Part shown: one piece after another, positions 36,966 to 45,947 of the stretch
How positions within the stretch are numbered: position 1 is the first letter of the stretch
Layout: every line of letters starts with the position of its first letter
Source: an uncultured Sphingomonadales bacterium
Lineage (GTDB): Bacteria > Pseudomonadota > Alphaproteobacteria > Sphingomonadales > Rhodothalassiaceae
Assembly (NCBI GenBank): GCA_947499155.1
Contig: CANMND010000001.1
Coordinates: forward strand, 372,001 to 436,000
Direction: 5' to 3'
DNA length: 64,000 nt
Notes under the pieces: model-generated
What the model was told of the DNA's origin: nothing
What the model saw: only the letters and a program-made list of their open reading frames with translations
The model's database searches: none
Program-made: the position numbers and the translations under genes

Positions 36966-37694
36966 ATGATGGGGGCACGCGAACCAATAATCAATCTGGC
37001 AAATGTGGAGTTGACGCTTTCGAGTGCCGCCGGGCCTGTTCATATCCTGCGCGGTATTGATCTTGTCATCAACGCAGGCGAAGCGGTTGGCATCGTTGGA
37101 CCGTCCGGTTCAGGAAAATCCACATTGATGGCTGTCATGAGTGGCCTTGAGCAGGCGTCATCAGGGACTGTCATGGTCGATGGCCATAATCTTTCCGGCA
37201 TGAGCGAAACAGATCTTGCGCTTTTAAGGCGCGCACGGATCGGTATTGTCATGCAGTCCTTTCATCTTATCCCCACCATGACCGCCATTGAAAATGTAGC
37301 GGTGCCCCTGGAACTGGCAGGAAATCGTGACGCGTTCCAAAAAGCTGCGGCCCAGTTATCGCTGGTAGATCTTGCCCACAGGCACGAACACTATCCCGCA
37401 CAGTTGTCAGGCGGTGAACAGCAACGGGTGGCGCTTGCCCGCGCTCTTGCCCCTCACCCGGCGCTTCTATTTGCAGACGAACCAACAGGCAATCTGGATA
37501 CGAAAACCGGCGAGGCTGTCATCGATCTTATGTTCCAGTTGCATGATGCGCACGAGACAAGCCTTGTCCTCATTACCCATGATGCCTCTCTGGCTGCACG
37601 GTGTGGCCGTGTCATCCATATGGCGGACGGACGCATCACCCACGAAGAACAAGTCAGCCGCAGCACAATCCATAAAGAAATCACAGCATCATGA
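36966..37694 (+). CDS. YbbA-like ABC transporter ATP-binding protein
   Basis: This 242-aa ATPase has Walker A GPSGSGKST (about 44-52), the signature LSGGEQQR (about 146-153), Walker B LLFADEP and the switch His in LITHD. It belongs to the LolD/MacB/YbbA group that works with FtsX-fold permeases. The permease gene overlaps its stop by 4 bases. The tesA-ybbA-ybbP arrangement is conserved widely. Confidence 0.93.
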   Translation: MMGAREPIINLANVELTLSSAAGPVHILRGIDLVINAGEAVGIVGPSGSGKSTLMAVMSGLEQASSGTVMVDGHNLSGMSETDLALLRRARIGIVMQSFHLIPTMTAIENVAVPLELAGNRDAFQKAAAQLSLVDLAHRHEHYPAQLSGGEQQRVALARALAPHPALLFADEPTGNLDTKTGEAVIDLMFQLHDAHETSLVLITHDASLAARCGRVIHMADGRITHEEQVSRSTIHKEITAS

Positions 37695-40225
37695 TCAGTC
37701 GTTTCATGATCCTGCCGCCAGCTCTCCGCTTTGCCCTGCGCGACCTCAGAGAAGGCTTGCGTGGCTTCCGCATATTTTTTGCCTGCCTGGTGCTGGGCAT
37801 TTCCGCCATGGCTGGTGTCGGATCATTGAGTGCTGCTCTTCTTGCCGGTATGGCAGATGAAAGCCGCACCCTTCTGGCAGGAGATGTGGACGTTCAGCTT
37901 TTAAGACGGCCCGCCACCCTGGACGAACGCCAGTGGCTGGAACAAGCGGGTACAGTTTCACAATCGGTCAGCTTGCGCAGCAATGCCTTTTCCCCGCAAA
38001 ATGGCGAGCGGGCACTGGTGGAAGTGCGGGCGGCCGATCATCATTACCCACTTTATGGCGAGCTTCTGACCAGTCCTGCCCTGCCACAGGCTGAGATGCT
38101 GGCGAAAAGCGGTGCCTTGTGGGGTGCTGTCATTGATGAGACCCTAGCCGACCGGTTGGGCCTTAAAATCGGCGACCGGATTCAGCTTGGCAATACAAGT
38201 TTTCACGTTCGTGCATTCATTACCCACGAGCCAGACCGGGCAAACAGCGGATTTCTTCTCGGTCCCCGCGTCATGATCGCCTATGACGCCTTGCAGGAAA
38301 CCGGCCTGATCCAGCCGGGCAGCCTGCACAGCTACAGTTACAAACTGCGTCTTTCTCCCGACTTTGACCTCGAGGCCTGGCTAAAGACCACACAGGATCA
38401 CTATGGCGGACAAGGTTGGCGCATCCGCACCCATGACAAGTCTGCCCCGGCGTTGCGGCGCGTTGTGGAGCAGATGGGAGTCTTCTTGACTCTTGTCGGG
38501 CTGACCGCATTGATCGTGGGCGGCGTCGGTGTCGGCAATGCAGTTCGGGCATGGCTTGACCGCAAGCGTAACAGCATCGCCACATTTAAGATTCTTGGTG
38601 CAACCAGGACGATGATCTTTACCATCTCCCTGCTTGAAGTCATGCTCCTTGCCTCCCTTGCCATTCTTGTAGGATCAGGCCTGGGTGCGGGACTTCCCTT
38701 GGTATTTGGTGACTATCTAAGTGATCATTTGCCAGTCCCACCCAGATTTGGCCTTTATCCTCAACCGCTTTTAAGTGCGGCACTTTATGGCTTTCTGATC
38801 ACTCTTGCTTTCAGTATCTGGCCATTGGGACGGGCGTGCGACATGCCTGCTGCACAATTGTTCCGTGATCAGGTGACACAGGAAGTACCGTGGCCGGCCC
38901 GGCCCTATGTCTTTCTTGTCACGGCTACGGTTACGCTGCTTGCTTTTGTCACCTGGTGGCTATCAGCACTGCCTGAACTGGCGCTAGGGTTTTTATTGGG
39001 TGCTGGGCTGATTCTTGGCCTGCTATGGGGCGTCGGCTGGCTCATTGCACGACTTGCAGCCCTCATGCCCCGCGTGCAATCTCCGGCCCTGCGCCTTGCT
39101 GTCGCCAACCTCCATCGGCCTGGGGCTGCAACCGGACCTGTCGTCATGTCACTGGGACTTGGATTGACGCTGTTTACAGTGATGACTCTGGTAGAAGGCA
39201 CGTTCAGTCGCGAGCTGTCGTCGCAGATCCCCGACCGTGCACCGGCTTTCTTTTTCATCGATATCCAGTCGGACCAGCATGATGCCTTTCTTGCTGTAGC
39301 CCAAGCCATAGAGGGTGTGGGGCGTTTACAGTCGGTTCCATCCCTTCGGGGCACCATCAGCAAGATCAACAATATTCCAGCCCAGGACTGGGAGCATAAG
39401 GGTGGTGCGGGCTGGGTTCTGCGGGGCGATCGCGGTCTGAGCTATGCGACAGACGTTCCAGATGGAAATGAAATTGTCGCCGGATCATGGTGGACCGCTG
39501 ACTATCAAGGTCCACCGCTGGTTTCTTTTTCCGCCAAGGAAGCCTATGAGCTTGGCATTACTGTGGGCGACACCATAACGGTTATGGTCCTTGGCCGGGA
39601 GATTACGGCCACAATCACCTCTTTGCGTGCCCTTGACTGGGACAGCTTTCAATTTAACTTTGTGATTTTGTTTGATCCCCACACACTCGCAAGTGCTCCC
39701 CATGGCTATATGACAGCATTGGAAGCTAGCGGGGACGCAGAAGGACGCGCCTACCGACAACTGACAGACAGCTTTCCCAATGTAACAGCTATCCGAATCA
39801 AGGACGTGCTGACGACCGTCACGTCGATTATCGGCAATGTTGCCCTGGGCGTACGTGCCACTGCGGCCATCACCATTCTGGCAGGTATTCTGGTTTTGGC
39901 AGGGGCGTTGGCTGCGGGGCAAAGAGCACGCTTTTATGACGCTGCCATATTCAGAATGCTGGGGGCCACAAGACGTAATATCCTTACGTCGATTCTTCTG
40001 GAATATGCGCTTTTGGGCTGTCTGACCGGTGTTACCGCCTTGCTATTGGGCGGGATTGCAGGCTATGTCATCGTCGAAAACGTGCTGGAGTTATCGTTTA
40101 CACTGATGCCACAGGCAATGCTTGTAACAGTGGGCACCAGCATTCTGGCTACACTTGTCTTTGGTCTTGCAGGAACCTGGCAAAGCCTGCGCGTCCGACC
40201 GGCCCGTTTGTTGCGATCCACTTGA
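37691..40225 (+). CDS. YbbP-like FtsX-fold permease
   Basis: This 844-aa membrane protein has a large N-terminal periplasmic domain after the first membrane helix (about 25-45). A four-helix core lies near 265-400 and a second core near 435-480 and 710-840, the duplicated FtsX/MacB layout of YbbP. It forms an ABC complex with the upstream ATPase, perhaps for lipids or hydrophobic compounds; the substrate is not known. The overlapping ATGA start shows translational coupling. Confidence 0.9.
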   Translation: MISRFMILPPALRFALRDLREGLRGFRIFFACLVLGISAMAGVGSLSAALLAGMADESRTLLAGDVDVQLLRRPATLDERQWLEQAGTVSQSVSLRSNAFSPQNGERALVEVRAADHHYPLYGELLTSPALPQAEMLAKSGALWGAVIDETLADRLGLKIGDRIQLGNTSFHVRAFITHEPDRANSGFLLGPRVMIAYDALQETGLIQPGSLHSYSYKLRLSPDFDLEAWLKTTQDHYGGQGWRIRTHDKSAPALRRVVEQMGVFLTLVGLTALIVGGVGVGNAVRAWLDRKRNSIATFKILGATRTMIFTISLLEVMLLASLAILVGSGLGAGLPLVFGDYLSDHLPVPPRFGLYPQPLLSAALYGFLITLAFSIWPLGRACDMPAAQLFRDQVTQEVPWPARPYVFLVTATVTLLAFVTWWLSALPELALGFLLGAGLILGLLWGVGWLIARLAALMPRVQSPALRLAVANLHRPGAATGPVVMSLGLGLTLFTVMTLVEGTFSRELSSQIPDRAPAFFFIDIQSDQHDAFLAVAQAIEGVGRLQSVPSLRGTISKINNIPAQDWEHKGGAGWVLRGDRGLSYATDVPDGNEIVAGSWWTADYQGPPLVSFSAKEAYELGITVGDTITVMVLGREITATITSLRALDWDSFQFNFVILFDPHTLASAPHGYMTALEASGDAEGRAYRQLTDSFPNVTAIRIKDVLTTVTSIIGNVALGVRATAAITILAGILVLAGALAAGQRARFYDAAIFRMLGATRRNILTSILLEYALLGCLTGVTALLLGGIAGYVIVENVLELSFTLMPQAMLVTVGTSILATLVFGLAGTWQSLRVRPARLLRST

Positions 40226-40324
40226 AAAATGTGAATTGTCAGCCGGTAATCCTTGAAGACAGAGACAGTTGAGCCGATATTATAGTCAATCAACTCGCAG
40301 CACCAAGGAAGATGAGGCGATAAC

Positions 40325-41092
40325 ATGGTCGAAAGATTTGAACGGCAGCATGCAACGATGCATGCGCCAGCGCGAACAACAGCGGAAATTGACGCAGGTC
40401 TGCGCTCTTTCATGCTGCGCATCTATAACTACATGACGGGCGGCGTCCTGCTCACCGGTATCATGGCAATGCTCACTTACCGCGTGTCTGCCCTGCAAGA
40501 CCTACTTTATAATATTGTTATGACACCAAATGGTCCGGCAATCGCAGGCATGACCGGACTTGGGTGGATAGTCACCTTCGCACCTCTTGGTTTCGTGCTG
40601 GTGATGTCTTTTGGTATCAACAAGCTGTCTGCTCGCGCTGCACAGGGCCTGTTCTGGGCCTTTTCCGCGCTTATGGGCCTCTCGCTGTCGTCGATCTTTT
40701 TCACCTATACAGGCGTCTCCATCGCCCGGACTTTCTTTGTGACCGCCGCCACCTTTGGCGCACTCAGCCTTTATGGCTACACCACAAAGCGGGATCTGAC
40801 TGCCATGGGCAAATTCCTGTTCATGGGATTGATCGGCCTGCTTATCGCCATGGTGGTCAATATCTTCATGGGTTCATCCATGATGGATTTTGTCATTTCA
40901 GCAGCAGGCGTCCTGATTTTTGCAGGCCTTACAGCCTATGACACCCAGCGCCTCAAGAATCTCTATTTCCAGATTGGCGGACAGGGCGAACTGGCATCCA
41001 AAATGGCAATTATGGGTGCCTTGAACCTCTATCTGGACTTCATCAACCTGTTCATGTTCCTGCTCCGTTTCATGGGCGCAGCACGCGACTGA
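40325..41092 (+). CDS. Bax inhibitor-1/YccA family membrane protein
   Basis: This 255-aa protein has a soluble N-terminal 30 residues and seven membrane helices. It shows BI-1 phrases LRSFMLRIYNYMTGGVLLTG (about 29-48) and the conserved TAYDTQRLKNLY (about 206-217), whose acidic and basic residues make the BI-1 pH/calcium switch. Function in bacteria is not settled. It is monocistronic with its own terminator. Confidence 0.93.
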   Translation: MVERFERQHATMHAPARTTAEIDAGLRSFMLRIYNYMTGGVLLTGIMAMLTYRVSALQDLLYNIVMTPNGPAIAGMTGLGWIVTFAPLGFVLVMSFGINKLSARAAQGLFWAFSALMGLSLSSIFFTYTGVSIARTFFVTAATFGALSLYGYTTKRDLTAMGKFLFMGLIGLLIAMVVNIFMGSSMMDFVISAAGVLIFAGLTAYDTQRLKNLYFQIGGQGELASKMAIMGALNLYLDFINLFMFLLRFMGAARD

Positions 41093-41120
41093 ACCACTGA
41101 CGATTACAAGAAAAATATAT

Positions 41121-41153
41121 GAATATCCGGCCTCTGTGGGGCCGGATATTTTT
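41121..41153 (+). terminator. Terminator after the BI-1 gene
   Basis: A perfect 10-bp stem ATATCCGGCC (41123-41132) / GGCCGGATAT (41140-41149) is followed by a T-rich tail. Confidence 0.9.
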
Positions 41154-41180
41154 ATGGGATACAGCTTGTGTACAGAAACC

Positions 41181-41198
41181 TTGTACCATATGGTACAA
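41181..41198. promoter_or_regulatory. 18-bp palindrome, likely operator
   Basis: The perfect palindrome TTGTACCATATGGTACAA lies 30 bp before the DJ-1-like gene. Further GTACA/GTACC half-sites flank it at 41169-41174 and 41212-41217. It is a good candidate binding site for the TetR-family protein encoded two genes downstream; the link is an inference. Confidence 0.6.
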
Positions 41199-41228
41199 AG
41201 ACGAATATAACTGTACCGGAGTTTCCCA

Positions 41229-41894
41229 ATGCCCCCTTCAAATAAAGCTGGTTTCCGTCTTGGTATTTATATCTTCAAGGACGCAGAAATCATTGACTAT
41301 GCCGCACCTTATGGCGTTTTTTCCGTGGCCCGCCGCCTTGATCCGTCCCTTGACGCCTTTCTGGTCGCCCAATCCATGCGCCCTGTCCAGACTCAGGCGG
41401 GCCTCACTGTTCTTCCCAATATGAGCTTCACTGATGAGCCTGATATGGACGCGTTTCTTATCCCTGGTGGCGCTGGAACCCGGCAGGAAATGTATAATGG
41501 CCGACTTCACGACTATATTCGCGCTCTCCCTGAGAAAACATTGTTAACAAGTGTTTGTACAGGAAGCTGGATTTATGGCCAAATGGGCCTTCTGGATGGT
41601 CTTAAGGCCACGAACCGGAAAGAGCCTGACCGGCAGGAAGCCTCAGGCGCAGGTCAGGTACCCATTGACAGACTTGCTGAAATTGCTCCCAAAGCCATTA
41701 TCTCCAGAGCAAGGGTTGTTGACTCAGGGCGTATAATTACGGCAGGTGGTATTGCCAGCGGCATGGAGATGGGCTTCACCCTTCTGGAAAAGGCGGGCTA
41801 CGATCAGACCTTCATAAAAGACGTGGCTCGAATTATGGAATATGCTGCTGCTTACGATCATTATGCTTCAGATCGTGACATCATGACGACATAA
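41229..41894 (+). CDS. DJ-1/PfpI-superfamily protein with incomplete active site
   Basis: This 221-aa protein has a class I glutamine-amidotransferase-like fold. The nucleophile elbow TSVCTGS is present (Cys110). The expected upstream Glu in the GPxE position reads Gly (DYAAPYGVF), and the usual T-T-H after LLDG is replaced by ATNRKE. It may bind rather than hydrolyse, or use Cys with another residue, as some isonitrile-hydratase or ThiJ relatives do. GGAG precedes the ATG. TetR follows by 14 bp. Confidence 0.85.
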   Translation: MPPSNKAGFRLGIYIFKDAEIIDYAAPYGVFSVARRLDPSLDAFLVAQSMRPVQTQAGLTVLPNMSFTDEPDMDAFLIPGGAGTRQEMYNGRLHDYIRALPEKTLLTSVCTGSWIYGQMGLLDGLKATNRKEPDRQEASGAGQVPIDRLAEIAPKAIISRARVVDSGRIITAGGIASGMEMGFTLLEKAGYDQTFIKDVARIMEYAAAYDHYASDRDIMTT

Positions 41895-41908
41895 ACAGGA
41901 AAGGTGCC

Positions 41909-42493
41909 ATGTCCACGCAGGGATTTGATCGCGCAGTCGTTATCGGGCAGATCGGTGATCTGTTTCGCTCTCATGGTTATGAAGGAACCAGCCTTGCGCG
42001 AATCACCGCGACGACAGGTCTTGGGAAAGGCAGCCTTTACAATGCCTTCCCCAAGGGAAAGGCCGGAATGGCGGAAGAAGTCCTCAACTCTATCGATACA
42101 TGGTCCACAAACAGTTTCTTCCTGCCACTTGAAACTGCGGATGACCCGATCGAGGCAGTGATTGGGATGTTTGACGCCGTCCGCACCTATCTGGAATGTG
42201 GCGACCGGATCTGTCTGGTTGGTGCGTTTGCAATTGATGATACCCGCGATAATTTTGCCGAGTTGATTCGCAGATATTTCCTGCGCTGGCGCGACTCACT
42301 AACCAATTGTCTGACACGAGCCGGACTAAAGCCTGCACATGCGACCACTTTGGCAGAAGAAACGATTGCGTCTGTTCAGGGGAATTTGATTCTTGCCAGG
42401 GCCATGGCTGACACAGAAACATTTATGCATGGCCTTGCCCGTCAGGAAGCGCGCCTCACTACATTGATGCGTGCCCGTCAGCGTGCAGGGTAA
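41909..42493 (+). CDS. TetR/AcrR-family regulator
   Basis: This 194-aa repressor-type regulator has a helix-turn-helix near residues 24-47 (TSLARITATTGLGKGSLYNAF). The C-terminal ligand domain is AcrR-C-like. It is cotranscribed with the DJ-1-like gene, and the upstream palindrome is its plausible operator, suggesting autoregulation. Its 3' end overlaps the convergent COQ9 gene by 16 bp. Confidence 0.88.
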   Translation: MSTQGFDRAVVIGQIGDLFRSHGYEGTSLARITATTGLGKGSLYNAFPKGKAGMAEEVLNSIDTWSTNSFFLPLETADDPIEAVIGMFDAVRTYLECGDRICLVGAFAIDDTRDNFAELIRRYFLRWRDSLTNCLTRAGLKPAHATTLAEETIASVQGNLILARAMADTETFMHGLARQEARLTTLMRARQRAG

Positions 42494-43137
42494 CGCAATC
42501 GCCCTAAAAAGCGTGTAAGTGACGGAAGATTTTCCGTGCTTTTCTGGACACCGGCCTTCAGTTTTTCAAACTGCATCACATTGTCGATCCTGCGATCAAG
42601 GAATGCCGCTGTCTCGGTAAAATTATCCGAATCATCCCCAAGCCAACATAGCAACGTGCTGGAATAAACCGCTGATAGCGTCGCGCGCTTTGTATAATGA
42701 TTATAGTCGGACGCGGTGTCGCCTGCCGCATGCCAGATGCAGTCCGCTGTTTTCCACAAGCTGCGTGCTGCCAGTGGTGCGTGTGACGGCAGAGCCAGCA
42801 CAACCAAGGCACTGCGAACGGCTTCACGGTAGGAAGCAGCCTGTTCCAGACGGATCCATATTGCCTGGGAAATTCGGTCACGAATGCGCATATCACGTAC
42901 GCCGCGCCGTTCAAGTTCCTCCAACATCATGCGATCTGCCCTGCGCATCATGTGGTCAATGACATCAATACGTCCACGCGGGAATACCAGGCGCTCATAG
43001 CCGTCTGGCAGGCCCAAATCCTGTGCGCCGCGCTTTAGCGCACTATCGGACCAGCCATCGAATGCCACATGCATCATGGTAGCGACGCACAGATCGTCGC
43101 GCCATTCTTCGGGAGTGCGTTCGATATGAGAATTCAT
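42478..43137 (-). CDS. COQ9-family protein
   Basis: This 219-aa protein starts at ATG 43137 because GGAG lies six nt upstream; the frame is open to 43248. It has the COQ9 phrases ATMMHVAFDGWSDSAL near residue 20 and a helical lipid-binding C-terminal half. COQ9 binds ubiquinone intermediates and helps COQ7 hydroxylation. It is divergent from rpsU, an arrangement common in Alphaproteobacteria. Confidence 0.9.
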   Translation of the reverse strand: MNSHIERTPEEWRDDLCVATMMHVAFDGWSDSALKRGAQDLGLPDGYERLVFPRGRIDVIDHMMRRADRMMLEELERRGVRDMRIRDRISQAIWIRLEQAASYREAVRSALVVLALPSHAPLAARSLWKTADCIWHAAGDTASDYNHYTKRATLSAVYSSTLLCWLGDDSDNFTETAAFLDRRIDNVMQFEKLKAGVQKSTENLPSLTRFLGRLRYPAR

Positions 43138-43440
43138 GGGCATCTCCATCAATAAGCTTGTCACGACATATGCTATATACCCCGAAAGGGCAGCCCGAAG
43201 CCCTTCTATTTCAATATCAGCTGTGCTATAAATAGCAAGGATTGCCATAGATGATCTTTGTTTTGCGCCCTTTCATCAAAGGTGTGCGGCGAATCATTTT
43301 TTCATATCGGGCATTATGTGACTTGTCCAATGGGCCATGCTCTGCTATCCGGGCTGCCGTCCGTGGGCATGTTGAAACATCAATGCCTTTGGAAACCGGT
43401 CCATGCTGGCCGAAAGCAGCGATGAGGAGAGAACGACCAC
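43138..43440. other. Divergent intergenic region COQ9-rpsU
   Basis: These 303 bp hold promoters for both genes. I see no strong hairpin, RNA gene or coding ORF; small ORFs here overlap the rpsU start region. Confidence 0.5.
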
Positions 43441-43647
43441 ATGCAAGTCACCGTACGCGACAACAATGTCGATCAGGCGCTTCGTGCCCTGAAAAAGAAA
43501 CTTCAGCGCGAAGGTGTTTATCGCGAAATGAAGCTGCGTCGCTTTTATGAAAAGCCGTCCGAGCGCCGTGCTCGCGAGCAGGCAGCGGCTGTTCGCCGCG
43601 CCCGCAAGCTGGAGCGCAAGCGTGTCGAGCGCGACGGTGGTCGGTAA
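43441..43647 (+). CDS. rpsU: 30S ribosomal protein S21
   Basis: This 68-aa basic protein has the S21 signature [40 protein letters not shown] lies nine nt upstream. S21 supports initiation by helping 16S rRNA 3'-end/Shine-Dalgarno interaction. Confidence 0.97.
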   Translation: MQVTVRDNNVDQALRALKKKLQREGVYREMKLRRFYEKPSERRAREQAAAVRRARKLERKRVERDGGR

Positions 43648-43688
43648 ACCATAGCCCCGTCCTTTTCCAAGGCACAAAAGATAGTTGA

Positions 43689-43722
43689 AGGCCGCCAATC
43701 CATGTGATTGCGCGGCTTTTCA
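43689..43722 (+). terminator. Terminator after rpsU
   Basis: The stem GCCGC-CAATC / GATTG-GCGGC with a five-nt loop is followed by TTTT. It is about 45 bp after the stop; T-tail quality is moderate. Confidence 0.7.
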
Positions 43723-43842
43723 GCTTGAACCCGATCCGTAGAATGCAACATCAGATCAGGGGTTGTCCGACACTTTGGACGGAATCGAAAAGATTATAAT
43801 TTATTGCGTAAAATCAATATATTACATGAAAAGCAGTCTTCC

Positions 43843-43871
43843 TTGACAGTCTGTGATAGCGTTATTATAGT
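43843..43871 (+). promoter_or_regulatory. Sigma-70-type promoter of the atp F0 operon
   Basis: TTGACA (43843-43848) and TATAGT (43866-43871) are separated by exactly 17 bp, 67 bp before atpI. This is a near-consensus housekeeping promoter. Confidence 0.8.
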
Positions 43872-43937
43872 GCGCGCGCGTCAACTGGGGGTGCGTCGCA
43901 CTCACACTGAGCGCAGTATCGGAAATGGCGGGCGATT

Positions 43938-44300
43938 GTGACTCCCGAAAAGCACACAGATGACAAGGACGGCTTCGATGAGAGGTTGGCCAAGGCACGT
44001 GCTGAAACCGGGATGGATGAAAGCAAGACGGACGGCGCAACACGGGATCACAGCCTGTCTCATGGCTACCGAATGGGCCTGGAGTTTGTTTCAGCGGTTG
44101 CAGTTGGAGCCTTCATCGGCTACTGGCTAGATCGCTGGTTTGATACGGCGCCGTTGTTTCTGATCGTGTTGCTGTTGACCGGGACTGTAGCGGGCATTCG
44201 CAATCTTATGCGTTTGCTTAAACCTATTGACGAAACGTCGCCGGTCAAGGATATGGACAGCGACCAGAACGACGACCAAGACGACGATACGAGCCCTTAA
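43938..44300 (+). CDS. atpI: ATP synthase assembly protein I (AtpI/AtpZ type)
   Basis: This 120-aa protein starts at GTG. It has an acidic N-terminus, two membrane helices around 44-62 and 70-88, and an acidic tail. YRMGLEFVSAVAVGAFIGYWLD is characteristic. It aids c-ring assembly and Mg uptake in some species. It is the first gene of atpI-B-E-F'-F. Confidence 0.93.
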   Translation: MTPEKHTDDKDGFDERLAKARAETGMDESKTDGATRDHSLSHGYRMGLEFVSAVAVGAFIGYWLDRWFDTAPLFLIVLLLTGTVAGIRNLMRLLKPIDETSPVKDMDSDQNDDQDDDTSP

Positions 44301-44332
44301 AACAAAGTTTCACTTTTTCGGAGCTTCAAAGC

Positions 44333-45079
44333 GTGGCCAACCCGCTCGAGCAGTTTGATATCCACCCGGCAGCACCGCTTAACATTGCGGGCATAGATGC
44401 CTCTCTCACCAATGCTGGCATATTTATGCTGATTACCAGCGCGGCTGTTGCCTTCTTTGTTCTTGCAGGAACGCGCCGCAGCAGCCTTGTGCCTGGGCGC
44501 TGGCAGTTGATGGTGGAACTGAGTTATGAATTTATTGCTGGAATGGTGAAAGAGAATATTGGGCAGAAAGGACGCGCCTATGTGCCGTTTATTTTCACCC
44601 TGTTCATGTTCGTCCTTGCTGGCAATCTGATTGGAATGCTGCCCTACGCCTTTACAGTGACCAGCCATCTGGCCGTCACCTTTGCCTTTGCGGGGCTGGT
44701 TTTTCTCGGAACAATCGTGATCGGATTCATCAATCATGGTGCCCGGTTTTTGACCCTGTTTGTCCCCAAGGACACACCACCGCTTTTGCTGATCCTGATC
44801 CTGCCAATTGAACTGATCTCGTTTGTTTCCCGACCCATCACCCACTCAGTTCGTCTCTTTGCCAACATGACAGCGGGCCATATTCTGCTGAAAGTGTTCG
44901 CCGGTTTCGTTGTTAGCCTGTTGCTGGCAGGAGGGTTTCTCTCCAGCATTTCAGTGCTCCCGGCGGTGATGATTATTATGTTGAATGCGCTTGAGCTTCT
45001 GGTTGCCGTTGTGCAGGCCTATGTGTTCGCGCTTCTTGCCTGTGTTTATCTGAACGACGCCGTCAATCTTGAGCATTGA
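44333..45079 (+). CDS. atpB: F0 ATP synthase subunit a
   Basis: This 248-aa membrane subunit forms proton half-channels. It has the essential Arg in RPITHSVRLFANMTAGH (about 170-186) and the last-helix NALELLVAVVQAYVFALL. It begins with GTG preceded by CGGAG. Confidence 0.97.
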   Translation: MANPLEQFDIHPAAPLNIAGIDASLTNAGIFMLITSAAVAFFVLAGTRRSSLVPGRWQLMVELSYEFIAGMVKENIGQKGRAYVPFIFTLFMFVLAGNLIGMLPYAFTVTSHLAVTFAFAGLVFLGTIVIGFINHGARFLTLFVPKDTPPLLLILILPIELISFVSRPITHSVRLFANMTAGHILLKVFAGFVVSLLLAGGFLSSISVLPAVMIIMLNALELLVAVVQAYVFALLACVYLNDAVNLEH

Positions 45080-45134
45080 TGGTCACACTCACTCTCAACA
45101 GTTTGAATTCCAGACTAGACGAAAGGACTGACCA

Positions 45135-45362
45135 ATGGACGCAGAAGCCGCAAAGCTGATCGGTGCGGGTATCGCCACGCTTGGCATGGGTGGGGCAGGC
45201 ATCGGCCTTGGCCTTATCTTCGGAAACTACCTAAGCGCCGCGTTGCGCAATCCCGCTGCCGCTGACAAGCTGCGCCCGATGTTGATTTTCGGCTTCGCCG
45301 TGACAGAAGCTCTGGGCATCTTCTCATTCCTTGTTGCCCTGATCTTGCTTTTCGTCGCCTGA
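45135..45362 (+). CDS. atpE: F0 ATP synthase subunit c
   Basis: This 75-aa hairpin proteolipid has a glycine-rich first helix ([14 protein letters not shown]), the polar loop RNPAAADKL, and the proton-carrying Glu in [10 protein letters not shown] (about residue 59). AAAGGACTGACC lies just upstream. Confidence 0.97.
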   Translation: MDAEAAKLIGAGIATLGMGGAGIGLGLIFGNYLSAALRNPAAADKLRPMLIFGFAVTEALGIFSFLVALILLFVA

Positions 45363-45383
45363 TTTCGCAAAATCTTATCGTGT

Positions 45384-45415
45384 CGGCACTGTCTTGTCTG
45401 ACGACTGACAGTGCC
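45384..45415 (+). other. Intercistronic hairpin between atpE and atpF'
   Basis: A perfect 10-bp stem CGGCACTGTC / GACAGTGCCG with a 12-nt loop lies 21 bp past atpE. It lacks a T-tract. It probably blocks 3' exonuclease so that atpE mRNA is more abundant than the b genes, matching c-ring stoichiometry. Confidence 0.65.
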
Positions 45416-45455
45416 GTGCAGCGAACTGGCATGCGCATTCAAGAGAGGACGCACA

Positions 45456-45947
45456 ATGCCTCAATTTGATCTGGCACTTTTTTCGCCACAGATTATCTGG
45501 CTGGCCATAGCGTTTGGAATCCTGTGGATTCTTATGGCTCGTATCGGGTTACCACGTGTTGAACGCACGATGGTGGAGCGGTCACAGCAGATCGAAAACG
45601 ACCTTGATTCTGCCCGAGACATGAAAAAAGAGGCTGATGAGCTTACGGCCCGCTATGAAGCGAGTCTTGCAGAAGCACGGGCCAAGTCCGCAGCCATTTC
45701 GGAACGAACCAAGGTCGAAATCCGCGCCCACAGCGACAAAATACTGGGTGAGGTAGAGGCACGCCTTGATACAAAAATAGCTGAAAGTCAGGCCGCAATT
45801 GACAAAGACATCGCCGATGCCTTGAAAGACGTTGATGCCATAGCAGCTGATATTGCTGCAACGGTCATTACCAGGCTTACCGATGATGAAGTATCAGAGA
45901 AGACGATCAAGGATACCATCGCCCATATTCGATCGGAGGCCGCATAA
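45456..45947 (+). CDS. atpF': F0 ATP synthase subunit b'
   Basis: This 163-aa subunit has one N-terminal membrane helix (about 9-30) and a long charged coiled coil, the peripheral stalk. ATG 45456 was chosen because AGAGGAC precedes it. Two b-type genes in tandem mark b' and b of Alphaproteobacteria. Its stop overlaps atpF (TAATG). Confidence 0.95.
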   Translation: MPQFDLALFSPQIIWLAIAFGILWILMARIGLPRVERTMVERSQQIENDLDSARDMKKEADELTARYEASLAEARAKSAAISERTKVEIRAHSDKILGEVEARLDTKIAESQAAIDKDIADALKDVDAIAADIAATVITRLTDDEVSEKTIKDTIAHIRSEAA

